NCBI RefSeq assembly: GCF_000023885.1
Contig: NC_013165.1
Coordinates: 1,674,001-1,738,000, forward strand
Source: Slackia heliotrinireducens DSM 20476
GTDB lineage: Bacteria; Actinomycetota; Coriobacteriia; Coriobacteriales; Eggerthellaceae
DNA: 64,000 nt
Direction: 5' to 3'
In this document: positions 9,543 through 17,395 of the stretch, one piece after another
Position numbering within the stretch: position 1 is the stretch's first letter
How the letters are laid out: every line of letters begins with the position of its first letter
The notes under the pieces: generated by a model
Database searches by the model: none
What the model saw: the letters and a program-made list of their open reading frames with translations, nothing else
What the model was told of the DNA's origin: nothing
Made by a program: the position numbers and the translations under genes

Positions 9543-10007
9543 CTAGTGCTTCAGCTCGTTTTTGACGTCGGTGGACGAGATGCCGTCGGTGCGGTCCAGA
9601 TACACGACCTCGCAATAGTCCTTCAGCACCTCGAACCGCGGGTCGCCGCGCCAGTCGCCGCCCATGACCACGATATCGATGTCGTATTTCTTCACGTCGT
9701 CGATCTTCTGGTCCCAACGTTCCTCGGGAATGACCAGGTCGACATAGCGGATGCTTTCAAGCATCTCCTTACGCACGCCGTAGGAATAGAAGCTCGCCTT
9801 GCCTTTGCCGGCGTTGAATTCATCGGTAGAAAGAGCCACCACAAGATAGTCACCCAGCTTGGAGGCACGACGCAACAGGCGGATATGTCCGTAGTGCAGA
9901 AGATCGTAAGTGCCGTAGGTCAGCACACGTACCGGTTTGCGGTATTCTTCATCATTGGCGAAACGCACTTGAGGAATCTCGGCGTTGTTGTTCTCGACTT
10001 GAGGCAT
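9543..10007 (-). CDS. tagD: Glycerol-3-phosphate cytidylyltransferase
   Basis: The product is 154 residues. After a 25-residue N-terminal extension, the core starts VRVLTYGTYDLLHYGHIRLL, with the HxGH nucleotidyltransferase motif as HYGH. Near the C-terminus RTDGISSTDVK matches the conserved RT(E/D)GISTT motif of TagD/GCT enzymes. It makes CDP-glycerol from CTP and sn-glycerol-3-phosphate. AAGGAGG lies six bases before the ATG. It is in one operon with tagO upstream and a glycerophosphotransferase downstream. Having it together with tarI means that both glycerol and ribitol donors can be made. Confidence 0.93.
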   Translation of the reverse strand: MPQVENNNAEIPQVRFANDEEYRKPVRVLTYGTYDLLHYGHIRLLRRASKLGDYLVVALSTDEFNAGKGKASFYSYGVRKEMLESIRYVDLVIPEERWDQKIDDVKKYDIDIVVMGGDWRGDPRFEVLKDYCEVVYLDRTDGISSTDVKNELKH

Positions 10008-10019
10008 AGCGGCCTCCTT

Positions 10020-11195
10020 CTAGTTGTCCTTCGGTGCAGCCTTCTCGACTTCTTCCGGCTTCTTTCCGCCATGCCTGTGGGATGACGGAATGCGGCCTAT
10101 CCGCTTATTGTAATAGTGGCGCAGCACGGGTTCAAGAATACCCAGCCGCCATACAATCATAAACGACCCGATCGCCAGAATGACGAACACGACGAAAACA
10201 AGCATGCCTGCCGTATTCGAAATGGCGAATGCACCGATGGCAAGAAACGCTGTCCAAGCGTACAGGATCAACACCGACGTGCGCATGGAGTAGCCTTCGC
10301 GCAGCAGCTTGTGATGCAGGTGCTTCGCGTCAGCCTGCTGGATGGGCTGATGCGCCAGAACCCTTCGGATGACCGCAACCACCGAGTCCATAATGGGAAT
10401 GGCCGCGATGATGAGCGACGCCGCCAGAACGACCACGGTCGACGACCTGATCACGCCCAGAAGCGAGATGACGCCCAGCATGGTTCCTAGGAACAACGAC
10501 CCCGAGTCTCCCATGAATATGCTTGCAGGGTTGAAGTTGTACCGCAAGAACGCCAACGTGACGCCCAGGGTAACGACGCAGAACATGGCCGTTTCCATAC
10601 GAAACTTGCCCAGCGCGACCAAAAACAGCGTGAACGTGGCGATGGCCGTGATGCCAGCCGCCAAGCCGTCCAAGCCGTCGATCAGGTTGATGACGTTCAT
10701 GAACGCCATTAGATACAGCACCGTCAAAGGATAGGCGAACCACCCGAACGTGATGAATCCTGCGCCGAAGGGGTTCTTGATCGATTCCAGCAGAATACCC
10801 GAAGCAACAAGAATGACCGCAGCGATAATCTGGCCGATCATCTTATGGAAAGGCCGCAACGCCTTCACGTCGTCGATCACACCGGTGATGACGATAGCTG
10901 TGAATCCCAGCACAACACCAGGATAGAACACGCTCAGCGTAAACGCCGACTGGTAGAACACGTTCCAATCCAGGAACTGCTCCCCTATGAATTCGACCAG
11001 CAAAGCCGCCATAACGCCTGTATACATGGCCAATCCGCCCATGCGCGGGATAGGCGTCTTGTTCACGCGGCGATAGCCCGGGTAGTCGATGGCATTCAGC
11101 CTGAAGGCCAAGCGCTTGACCACGGGCACCATGACGTAGGTCACCAGAAAGGCAACCGCCATGAGCAGCAGGAGATGTGGCAGCTTCGATACCAT
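10020..11195 (-). CDS. tagO: Undecaprenyl-phosphate GlcNAc-1-phosphate transferase (TagO/WecA)
   Basis: The product is 391 residues with about eleven membrane segments. It carries the MraY/WecA superfamily signatures: NLIDGLDGLAAG near residue 165, FMGDSGSLFLG near 230 and the HLHH cluster near 290. It transfers a sugar-1-phosphate to undecaprenyl phosphate, the first step in making wall teichoic acid. The charged C-terminal tail (about residues 365-391) lies outside the fold. It starts five bases after the tagH stop and is probably translated by coupling, as I see no clear ribosome binding site. Confidence 0.9.
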   Translation of the reverse strand: MVSKLPHLLLLMAVAFLVTYVMVPVVKRLAFRLNAIDYPGYRRVNKTPIPRMGGLAMYTGVMAALLVEFIGEQFLDWNVFYQSAFTLSVFYPGVVLGFTAIVITGVIDDVKALRPFHKMIGQIIAAVILVASGILLESIKNPFGAGFITFGWFAYPLTVLYLMAFMNVINLIDGLDGLAAGITAIATFTLFLVALGKFRMETAMFCVVTLGVTLAFLRYNFNPASIFMGDSGSLFLGTMLGVISLLGVIRSSTVVVLAASLIIAAIPIMDSVVAVIRRVLAHQPIQQADAKHLHHKLLREGYSMRTSVLILYAWTAFLAIGAFAISNTAGMLVFVVFVILAIGSFMIVWRLGILEPVLRHYYNKRIGRIPSSHRHGGKKPEEVEKAAPKDN

Positions 11196-11200
11196 GTCGA

Positions 11201-11995
11201 CTAGTTTCGATTCTCGTAGAACGCGATGGCGTCCTTGATGCTGCCCTCGAAGATATCCTTCCCATGCTCGAGCACAATGCCGCGGCTGCAGAACTCCTTC
11301 GCCGCCGAGCTGGAATGGGTTACGAACAGGACCGACACATGGCGGTCGGACATGATCTCATGGACGCACTGCTGGCACTTCTTCGAGAACTTCCTGTCGC
11401 CAACGGACAATGCTTCATCCACGACGAGGATATCGGGTTTGATAGAACTGGCGAATGCGAACCCCAGGCGGGCTTTCATGCCGCTGGAGTAGGTACGCAG
11501 GGGCTGGTCGATGTAGTCGCCGAGCTCGGCGAACTCGATGATGCCGGGTTCAAGCTCGGCCATCTGCTCGTCGGAAATGCCCCACAGTTGACCACGGAAC
11601 TTGATGTTCTCACGCCCCGACAGCTGCGAGTCGAAACCGGCGGACAGCTCGAGCAGGGCGCTTACACGGCCGTGCACCTCGACCTTTCCGTGTGTCGGAT
11701 ACGTTACGCCGGTGATGATCTTCAGCGCCGTGGACTTGCCGGCGCCGTTGTTGCCTAGAAACGCCACTGCCTCGCCTCGGGCGATGGTGAACGACAGGTC
11801 GTCGGAGGCGTTGATTTCCTTGTACGGAACCTTCTTGCTCAGCGTAGCCTTGAATCGGGCACGGTCGTTCTTAAAGAGCTTGTAGGTTTTCGTTACGTGC
11901 TCGAACGAAATGGCTATGGGATTCGTGGCGTCTTCATCACGAATGATGACAGGACGCTCGTAGGGAATCTGAGCGGTATCACTGTTAGAGGACAT
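11201..11995 (-). CDS. tagH: Teichoic acid export ABC transporter, ATPase subunit
   Basis: The product is 264 residues. It has Walker A GNNGAGKST near residue 78, a signature motif YSSGMKARLGFAFA, Walker B DILVVDEALSVGD and a His switch in FVTHSS. The YSSGM signature is typical of polysaccharide and teichoic acid exporters (TagH, Wzt, KpsT). It lacks the long C-terminal extension of Bacillus TagH. The ATG at 11995 is preferred because GAGGAAGG lies nine bases upstream, whereas the ATG at 12004 directly abuts that site. It overlaps the end of tagG by 11 bases. Confidence 0.9.
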   Translation of the reverse strand: MSSNSDTAQIPYERPVIIRDEDATNPIAISFEHVTKTYKLFKNDRARFKATLSKKVPYKEINASDDLSFTIARGEAVAFLGNNGAGKSTALKIITGVTYPTHGKVEVHGRVSALLELSAGFDSQLSGRENIKFRGQLWGISDEQMAELEPGIIEFAELGDYIDQPLRTYSSGMKARLGFAFASSIKPDILVVDEALSVGDRKFSKKCQQCVHEIMSDRHVSVLFVTHSSSAAKEFCSRGIVLEHGKDIFEGSIKDAIAFYENRN

Positions 11996-12794
11996 CGGCC
12001 ACATCCTTCCTCAGCTTACCGTAGAAATACAGCATGATGACCGTGGTCGCGACGAACACGACGACGAAAGGAACAAGGATTTCCGGCTTCTCCCAAATCC
12101 AATACTTGTCGCACAGCGAAGCCCTCAGGCAGGTGCAGAAAAATGTGATGGGGTTGAACGCCAGAAACGTCTGCAGCCAATCGATGGGCAGGTTCGACAC
12201 GTTGTATATAATGCCCGAAAGCCAGAACAGAGGCTGCGTCAGCGCTTTGATGAGCTGGTGGAAGTCCTTGCTGATGGCGCAAAGCGGCGATGTGAGCATG
12301 GACAGCATGATGAAGTACACAAGCATGAGCAGCGCACTTGGAATAACCTGCAGCACATGTATATCCAGGCTGGTGCCGGTAAGGATGCAAAGCGCAATCA
12401 TACCCACAACCAAAATGGTGAACACGATGAACTGTGCCAAGGCGTAGAACGTCGAAATGATCGACATAGGGAAATGCATGCGGTTTACCAGATACGGATA
12501 CCGACGGTAAATGCTCGTACCCGTGTTGAGCATGGACTGCATGAAGAACCAGGGGATCAAGCCGCAGCTGAGCCAAAGGATATACGGATAATCGCCGACG
12601 CTGTGTCCGGCACGAAGACCGAGGGCGAGAGCGAACCAGAAAACTCCGATGTACATCAACGGTTTGATCATAAGCCAAACCCAACGGAACGCCGTGCCGC
12701 GGACTTCCTTCTTCAAGTCAAATACGGCTAGGTTCATCAGCTGGTGGCGCCACTGCCAATGTTCTTGGCATATTTCACGCAGGGTATCTAACAT
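11985..12794 (-). CDS. tagG: Teichoic acid export ABC transporter, permease subunit
   Basis: The product is 269 residues with six predicted membrane segments, of the ABC-2 type. The N-terminus starts MLDTLREICQEHWQWRHQL, followed by the cytoplasmic interface helix typical of TagG/RfbA permeases. With TagH it flips the lipid-linked polymer to the outer face. GGGGAGG six bases before 12794 fixes the start, five codons inside the longest open frame. The gene order tagG-tagH-tagO-tagD-transferase on one strand is a compact teichoic-acid export and synthesis operon. Confidence 0.9.
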   Translation of the reverse strand: MLDTLREICQEHWQWRHQLMNLAVFDLKKEVRGTAFRWVWLMIKPLMYIGVFWFALALGLRAGHSVGDYPYILWLSCGLIPWFFMQSMLNTGTSIYRRYPYLVNRMHFPMSIISTFYALAQFIVFTILVVGMIALCILTGTSLDIHVLQVIPSALLMLVYFIMLSMLTSPLCAISKDFHQLIKALTQPLFWLSGIIYNVSNLPIDWLQTFLAFNPITFFCTCLRASLCDKYWIWEKPEILVPFVVVFVATTVIMLYFYGKLRKDVADVL

Positions 12795-12825
12795 GCAGCC
12801 TCCCCGCAAAAATCAGCAAACATTT

Positions 12826-14010
12826 CTAACGATGGCCTTTCTGCTCAATGAGTGTATCACGATAGCATTCTTCGATGAATTCCGCCACGCGAGAGCATGA
12901 ACCTGGGCCAATTCCTTCAAAATAACCGTCCACAAACCTCGAAAACGCCTCGGACGCATACGTGTCTTCCTGCGAAACAACTGCCGCCAGCTCGTCAGGG
13001 TCGACGAACGTCCCCTCGGGGAATATCTCCAGTGGATCGATGTTGAGCCCTGGGGATTGCCGGTACTCGACGATGTCGGGCACATAGAAATACACGGGCT
13101 TGCCCACCAGCGCCGCTTCGAACGATATGGCCGAATAGTCCGTGACTACGCGGTCGGCGAAAGACAGCAGGTCACGGCTGGGGGCACCCGGCACGAACTC
13201 AACGTTGCGCATGGCTTTCGCCGCTTCCTTGTCGCAGCCCGGATCCAAGGGGTGGCCTGCCACCAGAAGCCGGCAGCCGCAAGGCTGCAGCGCCTGGGAA
13301 AGCCGCGCCACCTCTCGCGTCATCCAGCCCTCGGTGCCGGCACCTCGTCGCAGGGTTGGCACGTACAGCACCTTGAACGCATCGTCTGCCAAACACGGAT
13401 GCTTTTGGCGAAGCCGTTCTACATTGCGCATATGCGGCGATTCGGGAGCTGTATCCAACAGGTAGTCCATGCGCGGCAGGCCCAACGGCACGATGCGGTC
13501 CGGTTCGTAGTTGAACGCCTTCGAATACGCATCGATAGCGCCTGGACCTGCGGCGACGATGTAGTCGTAATTGCGGTGCATACGCATGGCGTATGCAGCC
13601 TCTGACGAATAGTTCGCAGGCGTATCCAGCGATTGGTAGCCGAACTTCTTGATGGCGCCGAACGCATGCCAGATCTGCACGACGCGGGTCTGTTTGTCTA
13701 GATGCCTCGGGATGCTGACCGACGGAATGGCGCTTTCAAGCACGCACACGCGGGACCGCGCGCATTGGTTGACCATTACGAACAGGGATTTGATGAAGGC
13801 GAACATGTTCTTGCGCTCCGAGTCGGTGGTGCACAGCACCACTTCGGCCTGCGGCAGGCGACGATGCAACTCGTCGGCGAGCATACGCAGATCCAGCGAC
13901 GGCTTGCTCCCCTGCCGCGACATGAGGACGATGCGGTCGCGTTTGCCGCGTATGGAGCAGGCCGCATACACGGCGTCCATTGCGTTGAGCGCTATCGTAT
14001 AGATGAACAC
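12826..14010 (-). CDS. CDP-glycerol glycerophosphotransferase family protein
   Basis: The product is 394 residues. Family motifs are QIWHAFGAIKKFGYQSLD, YVPTLRRGAGTEG, VAGHPLDPG and VTDYSAISFEAALVGKP. The start is a GTG at 14010, supported by AAGGG six bases upstream. It lies just upstream of tagG with a 31-base gap and is probably the first gene of the export operon. It resembles the 8418-9530 product more than the other two transferases (similar LMSRQ N-terminal block and length), so the pair may be paralogues acting as primase and polymerase. The assignment of each step is open. Confidence 0.87.
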   Translation of the reverse strand: MFIYTIALNAMDAVYAACSIRGKRDRIVLMSRQGSKPSLDLRMLADELHRRLPQAEVVLCTTDSERKNMFAFIKSLFVMVNQCARSRVCVLESAIPSVSIPRHLDKQTRVVQIWHAFGAIKKFGYQSLDTPANYSSEAAYAMRMHRNYDYIVAAGPGAIDAYSKAFNYEPDRIVPLGLPRMDYLLDTAPESPHMRNVERLRQKHPCLADDAFKVLYVPTLRRGAGTEGWMTREVARLSQALQPCGCRLLVAGHPLDPGCDKEAAKAMRNVEFVPGAPSRDLLSFADRVVTDYSAISFEAALVGKPVYFYVPDIVEYRQSPGLNIDPLEIFPEGTFVDPDELAAVVSQEDTYASEAFSRFVDGYFEGIGPGSCSRVAEFIEECYRDTLIEQKGHR

Positions 14011-14126
14011 GCCGTTCCCTTCGCTGGAGCATCAATTCCGATCATCACATCAAACTATGCAATTATATCTCACCCCTCATGTTAAAATGCCCTGCATTAC
14101 AAGCTGATACATGGAGGGTTACAGCT

Positions 14127-15431
14127 ATGTCGATAATGGTTACGTTGAACCGCAAGTTCCGCAAGCCCATGCTTGCATTCATGAAGAAGCATCCCAGGTT
14201 CCGCCGCAACGGCCGCAAGGTGTATTACGACTTCCGCGGGCAGCTTTACAAGAACCAGGCGAGCAAGGTCCCGACCAACGAGAAGATGGTGGTGTTCGAG
14301 AGCTTCGGCGGCCGCCAGGTCAGCTGCTCGCCGCGCGCCATCTACGAGGCCATGCTGGCCGATCCTCGGTTCGACGACTGGACGTTCGTGTGGTCCTTCC
14401 GCAAGCGCTCCATCAAGAAAATGCAGCAAGATCCGATGATGGAACGGGCGCAGCTTGTGGCCCGCTGCTATGACGACTACTTCGAGATCATGCAGCAGGC
14501 GAAATACTGGGTTGTCAATACCCGTGTGCCGGAGTACGTGCATCCCAAAGACGACCAGGTATATGTGCAGTGCTGGCACGGCACGCCTCTGAAATGCCTC
14601 GGATTCGACGTGGCCATCGATTCGCAGAACGCCTTGAACTCCACCGAGGAGCTGGCCTGGCGTTTCGGAATCGACTCCGAAAAGTGGAGCTACCTGCTCT
14701 CCCCTTCGCCCTACACGTCGCTTCATCTGGCCGACGCCTTCGGCCTTCCTGAAGAGCGCCGTGCCGACGTCGTGCTTGAAGAGGGCTACCCTCGCAACGA
14801 CCGCATAGCCGCCACCTGCGCCGATCCGGACACGCTTGCGGCTGCAAAGGCCGAAATCTGCGAGAAGCTGGGCATCCCTCAGGACAAGAAGCTCTTCCTG
14901 TACGCCCCCACCTGGCGCGACGACGCCTATCAGGCTGGTAAGGGATACGTAATGGAGGACACGCTGCTGGACTTCAACCGCCTGCGCGAAACCATGGAGG
15001 CCGACGGTTGGATCGTGCTGTTCCGCGCGCACTACTACATCGCCAACAAATTCGACTTCGAACCCTACGAAGGCTTCGTCTACGACGTGTCGCGCGGCGT
15101 GGACATCAACGACCTGTACATCATCTCCGATGCGCTTATGACCGACTACTCGAGCGTGTTCTTCGACTACGCCATTACGAAGCGCCCGATCCTGTTCTTC
15201 TGGCCCGACTGGGAGCACTACGCCAATGCCATCCGCGGGTTCTACTTCGACTTGAAGGAGCTGCCCGGACCGCACTGCTTCAACATGGATGACGTTGTCG
15301 AGGCCATCGGCAAGCTCGATTCCTACGACGAAATGTACGGCGAGGCCTACGCCGAGTTCCGCCAGACCTTCTGCCCCAAAGACGACGGCCACGCCGCCGA
15401 ACGCGTCATCAACAAGGTGTTCGACGTGTAG
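14127..15431 (+). CDS. CDP-glycerol glycerophosphotransferase family protein (TagF-like)
   Basis: The product is 434 residues. It has QCWHGTPLKCLGFD, which contains the classic WHGTPLK motif of TagB/TagF, then YAPTWRDDAYQ, LFRAHYYI and MTDYSSVFFDYAITKRPILF. Of the four family members in this window it is the closest to textbook TagF catalytic domains. The ATG at 14127 has GGAGGG eight bases upstream; an upstream ATG at 14079 lacks this. It is transcribed divergently from the tagG operon and appears to be a single gene, so it may be regulated separately. Confidence 0.88.
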   Translation: MSIMVTLNRKFRKPMLAFMKKHPRFRRNGRKVYYDFRGQLYKNQASKVPTNEKMVVFESFGGRQVSCSPRAIYEAMLADPRFDDWTFVWSFRKRSIKKMQQDPMMERAQLVARCYDDYFEIMQQAKYWVVNTRVPEYVHPKDDQVYVQCWHGTPLKCLGFDVAIDSQNALNSTEELAWRFGIDSEKWSYLLSPSPYTSLHLADAFGLPEERRADVVLEEGYPRNDRIAATCADPDTLAAAKAEICEKLGIPQDKKLFLYAPTWRDDAYQAGKGYVMEDTLLDFNRLRETMEADGWIVLFRAHYYIANKFDFEPYEGFVYDVSRGVDINDLYIISDALMTDYSSVFFDYAITKRPILFFWPDWEHYANAIRGFYFDLKELPGPHCFNMDDVVEAIGKLDSYDEMYGEAYAEFRQTFCPKDDGHAAERVINKVFDV

Positions 15432-15602
15432 CGCGTGCCTCATGAAAAGACATTCGGCCTCAAGTGAGCTCGCAAGGCTCCGCCTCGAAGCCCGCGCCGG
15501 CCTCGCATCAAATGACGCGAGGCCGTTTCCATTGGCTGCGATTAACGTCGCAAGGAATTCGTGCATCTGACGGGTTCGAGGGAAAGCGCTTGCTCGGTGC
15601 AT

Positions 15603-15652
15603 AAAAAAGCCCCTCCGCCTGACCGATCAAAAGCTGGTCAGACGTTGGGGCC
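15603..15652 (-). terminator. Terminator of the LicB-like operon
   Basis: On the minus strand a long stem (arms 15609-15624 and 15636-15652, with few mismatches) is followed by a run of T (15608-15603). It lies 27 bases after the stop of the 97-residue protein. Confidence 0.8.
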
Positions 15653-15678
15653 TTTCTCATTCCTGTGGGAAAGACGTA

Positions 15679-15972
15679 TTAGGCGGGATTGCTGTACTTA
15701 CCGATGTAGCGGTCGATCATGTCCTCGCCGAACTCGGTCACCTGGTACCAGATGCGAAGCTCGCCGTTGTCGTCAAGGTCGCAATTGGACTCGTCAAGAA
15801 GCCCGTTCTCCTTGGCGGTGGCCAACGCTTCTTCAACATCCTTCAAGGTCAGAAGCTTGTAGTCGCCGTATTGAGGCTTGAGGGCCGCCACCACACCTTG
15901 GGCGCAATCCTGGCTGCCACCAACGAAATGCTTCACGATGGCGTAATACAGAGGCATCAGTTCGTTGCTCAT
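15679..15972 (-). CDS. Small acidic protein coupled to the LicB-like permease
   Basis: The product is 97 residues, soluble and acidic. It contains a helical block (residues 5-30), a second helical block (about 42-60) and a strand-rich stretch ending RIWYQVTEFGEDMIDRYI, a layout that looks like a small winged-helix fold. I do not recognise the family. Its ATG overlaps the stop of the permease gene by one base (TAATG), so the two are translationally coupled and probably work together. A regulatory or chaperone-like role in choline uptake is possible but is only an inference from position. Confidence 0.75.
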   Translation of the reverse strand: MSNELMPLYYAIVKHFVGGSQDCAQGVVAALKPQYGDYKLLTLKDVEEALATAKENGLLDESNCDLDDNGELRIWYQVTEFGEDMIDRYIGKYSNPA

Positions 15973-17084
15973 TATGCGTTCACCTTTCCCTTACGGCCAA
16001 GCACGTCAAGCGGGTTGACAGCGATGCAGAAGATGCCGATGACCATGATGATGGCGCCGAACCACTGGATGGGCGCCAGCGGCGGATAGAACTCTGCCAT
16101 GCCACCGATGTTGAGCAGACCCATGATGACCCAGATGAAGAACGGGCCCCAGAAAGCATACATGCCATTGCAAGCCATGCCGAGCGCAGCGCCGCACATG
16201 GAGTTGCCCTTGTACCAGAAGGAATAGGCAGGCATGGCGAAGAAACCGGAGATGACGAAGATGAGCAGAGCCGGGTTCGTGAACGCAGCCGCCGCGAGCT
16301 GTGGGATGGCACTGGGTTCGCCGCCGATCATGGACAGCAGCGGGAACATGACCAGAAGCTCCAGAAGACCTGCCGTGACCTGGCGGATGGTGATGCCGAT
16401 GCGGTAATCGATGAGGATGGTGCCGAATCCGGCGACGCAGCCTTCGAAACCCCAGCCGAACGCCGCGAAGAACGCGAACAGGCAGCCGAGCAGCGCTTCC
16501 GGTCCGATGGTGGCGAAGCTGGTGCCGCCGATGATTGCGCCTGCAACCAGGCAAATGAAGATACCCAGGATCTTATGGCCGTTCAGCTCCTGCTTGAAGA
16601 AGATGCGGCCCAGGATGGCGCCGATAGCGCAGTTCAAAGCTGCAATAGGAACGATGACGCCGGGGTTGCCCGCCGCCGTGGCGGAGTTCAAACCCACGAT
16701 GTAGGCCGTGGTGGCAAGCGGTCCGCCCACCATGGCGCACACGATCATAATCCAGCCGGGCTTCGTCTTGACCGTCTTCCAAAGGTCTCCCAGCTGACGG
16801 TTCTTCGCGCACATGACAAGCGACCACACGCCGCTGAAGAAGTCATTGATGCCTGCGGCGAGCGCAGCCAGCACGAAGGTGATCACGAACGGGCTCAGTG
16901 CAGGGTTGCCATTGCCCCACTCGGTTCCGGCGAACCACTCGCCCCAGACACCCTGCGTTTCGGCAAGGGTCAGAAAGCCCGTATACAGGCCGTAGCAGAT
17001 GCCGGAGGCGATGGCGAAGGCGATGCCCCTGACGAAGTACTTCCGACGTCGCTCTTCGCGAAGTGCGGCAACGTTCGCATCCAT
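15972..17084 (-). CDS. licB: LicB-like DMT-superfamily permease (probable choline uptake)
   Basis: The product is 370 residues with about ten membrane segments in the two-repeat layout of the drug/metabolite transporter superfamily. LicB choline permeases belong to this superfamily. The function is inferred mainly from the divergent neighbour, which is a LicC-LicA fusion; alternatives are uptake of another amine or sugar. GAGGAGAG lies eight bases before the ATG at 17084, ruling out the 15-codon longer reading that would cross the leader palindrome. The gene has its own extended -10 promoter and ends overlapping a small acidic protein gene. Confidence 0.75.
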   Translation of the reverse strand: MDANVAALREERRRKYFVRGIAFAIASGICYGLYTGFLTLAETQGVWGEWFAGTEWGNGNPALSPFVITFVLAALAAGINDFFSGVWSLVMCAKNRQLGDLWKTVKTKPGWIMIVCAMVGGPLATTAYIVGLNSATAAGNPGVIVPIAALNCAIGAILGRIFFKQELNGHKILGIFICLVAGAIIGGTSFATIGPEALLGCLFAFFAAFGWGFEGCVAGFGTILIDYRIGITIRQVTAGLLELLVMFPLLSMIGGEPSAIPQLAAAAFTNPALLIFVISGFFAMPAYSFWYKGNSMCGAALGMACNGMYAFWGPFFIWVIMGLLNIGGMAEFYPPLAPIQWFGAIIMVIGIFCIAVNPLDVLGRKGKVNA

Positions 17085-17111
17085 GTGCGACACTCTCCTC
17101 TCAACGAAGCG

Positions 17112-17129
17112 GTGTGGAAGGTTCCACAC
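17112..17129. promoter_or_regulatory. Palindrome in the licB leader (possible operator)
   Basis: GTGTGGAA-GG-TTCCACAC is an inverted repeat with 8-bp arms. It lies between the predicted licB transcription start (about 17146) and its ATG. It could be an operator for the winged-helix domain of the divergent protein, or a short RNA hairpin. Confidence 0.5.
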
Positions 17130-17152
17130 GCTCTGTCATTTCCATGGCGTGC

Positions 17153-17161
17153 AGTATAGCA
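17153..17161 (-). promoter_or_regulatory. Extended -10 promoter of licB
   Basis: Minus strand TGCTATACT: an extended -10 element TGN followed by TATACT. No good -35 is seen. The predicted transcription start is near 17146, about 60 bases before the ATG. Confidence 0.6.
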
Positions 17162-17177
17162 ATACTTGTTCAATTTG

Positions 17178-17206
17178 TTTGGACATTTCACAACTTTTGG
17201 ACATTT
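17178..17206. promoter_or_regulatory. Direct repeat TTTGGACATTT upstream of licB
   Basis: Two exact copies of TTTGGACATTT (17178-17188 and 17196-17206) are spaced 18 bases apart, start to start. They overlap the place where the licB -35 region should be, so they are candidate regulator binding sites. Confidence 0.5.
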
Positions 17207-17300
17207 AGACATCATTCGCCCAGAACAGAACCGTTTATCCCGATTTTCAAACACTGAGCCCCTAACTGAGCAATCCTCGGAATTCCGTTTGGATTTTTCA

Positions 17301-17330
17301 TTGTGAACATACTTCCCGCCCCTGTATACT
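17301..17330 (+). promoter_or_regulatory. Sigma-70-type promoter of licCA
   Basis: TTGTGA (17301-17306) and TATACT (17325-17330) are separated by 18 bases. GTGAACA/TGTTCAT half-sites flank the -10 (17303-17309 and 17330-17336), with another GTTCA...TGAAC pair further down (about 17350-17366). Confidence 0.65.
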
Positions 17331-17395
17331 GTTCATGCAGATACAATACGTTCATCCAACGTGAACACAAACAAGATTCAAGGATGGCCTTACAC

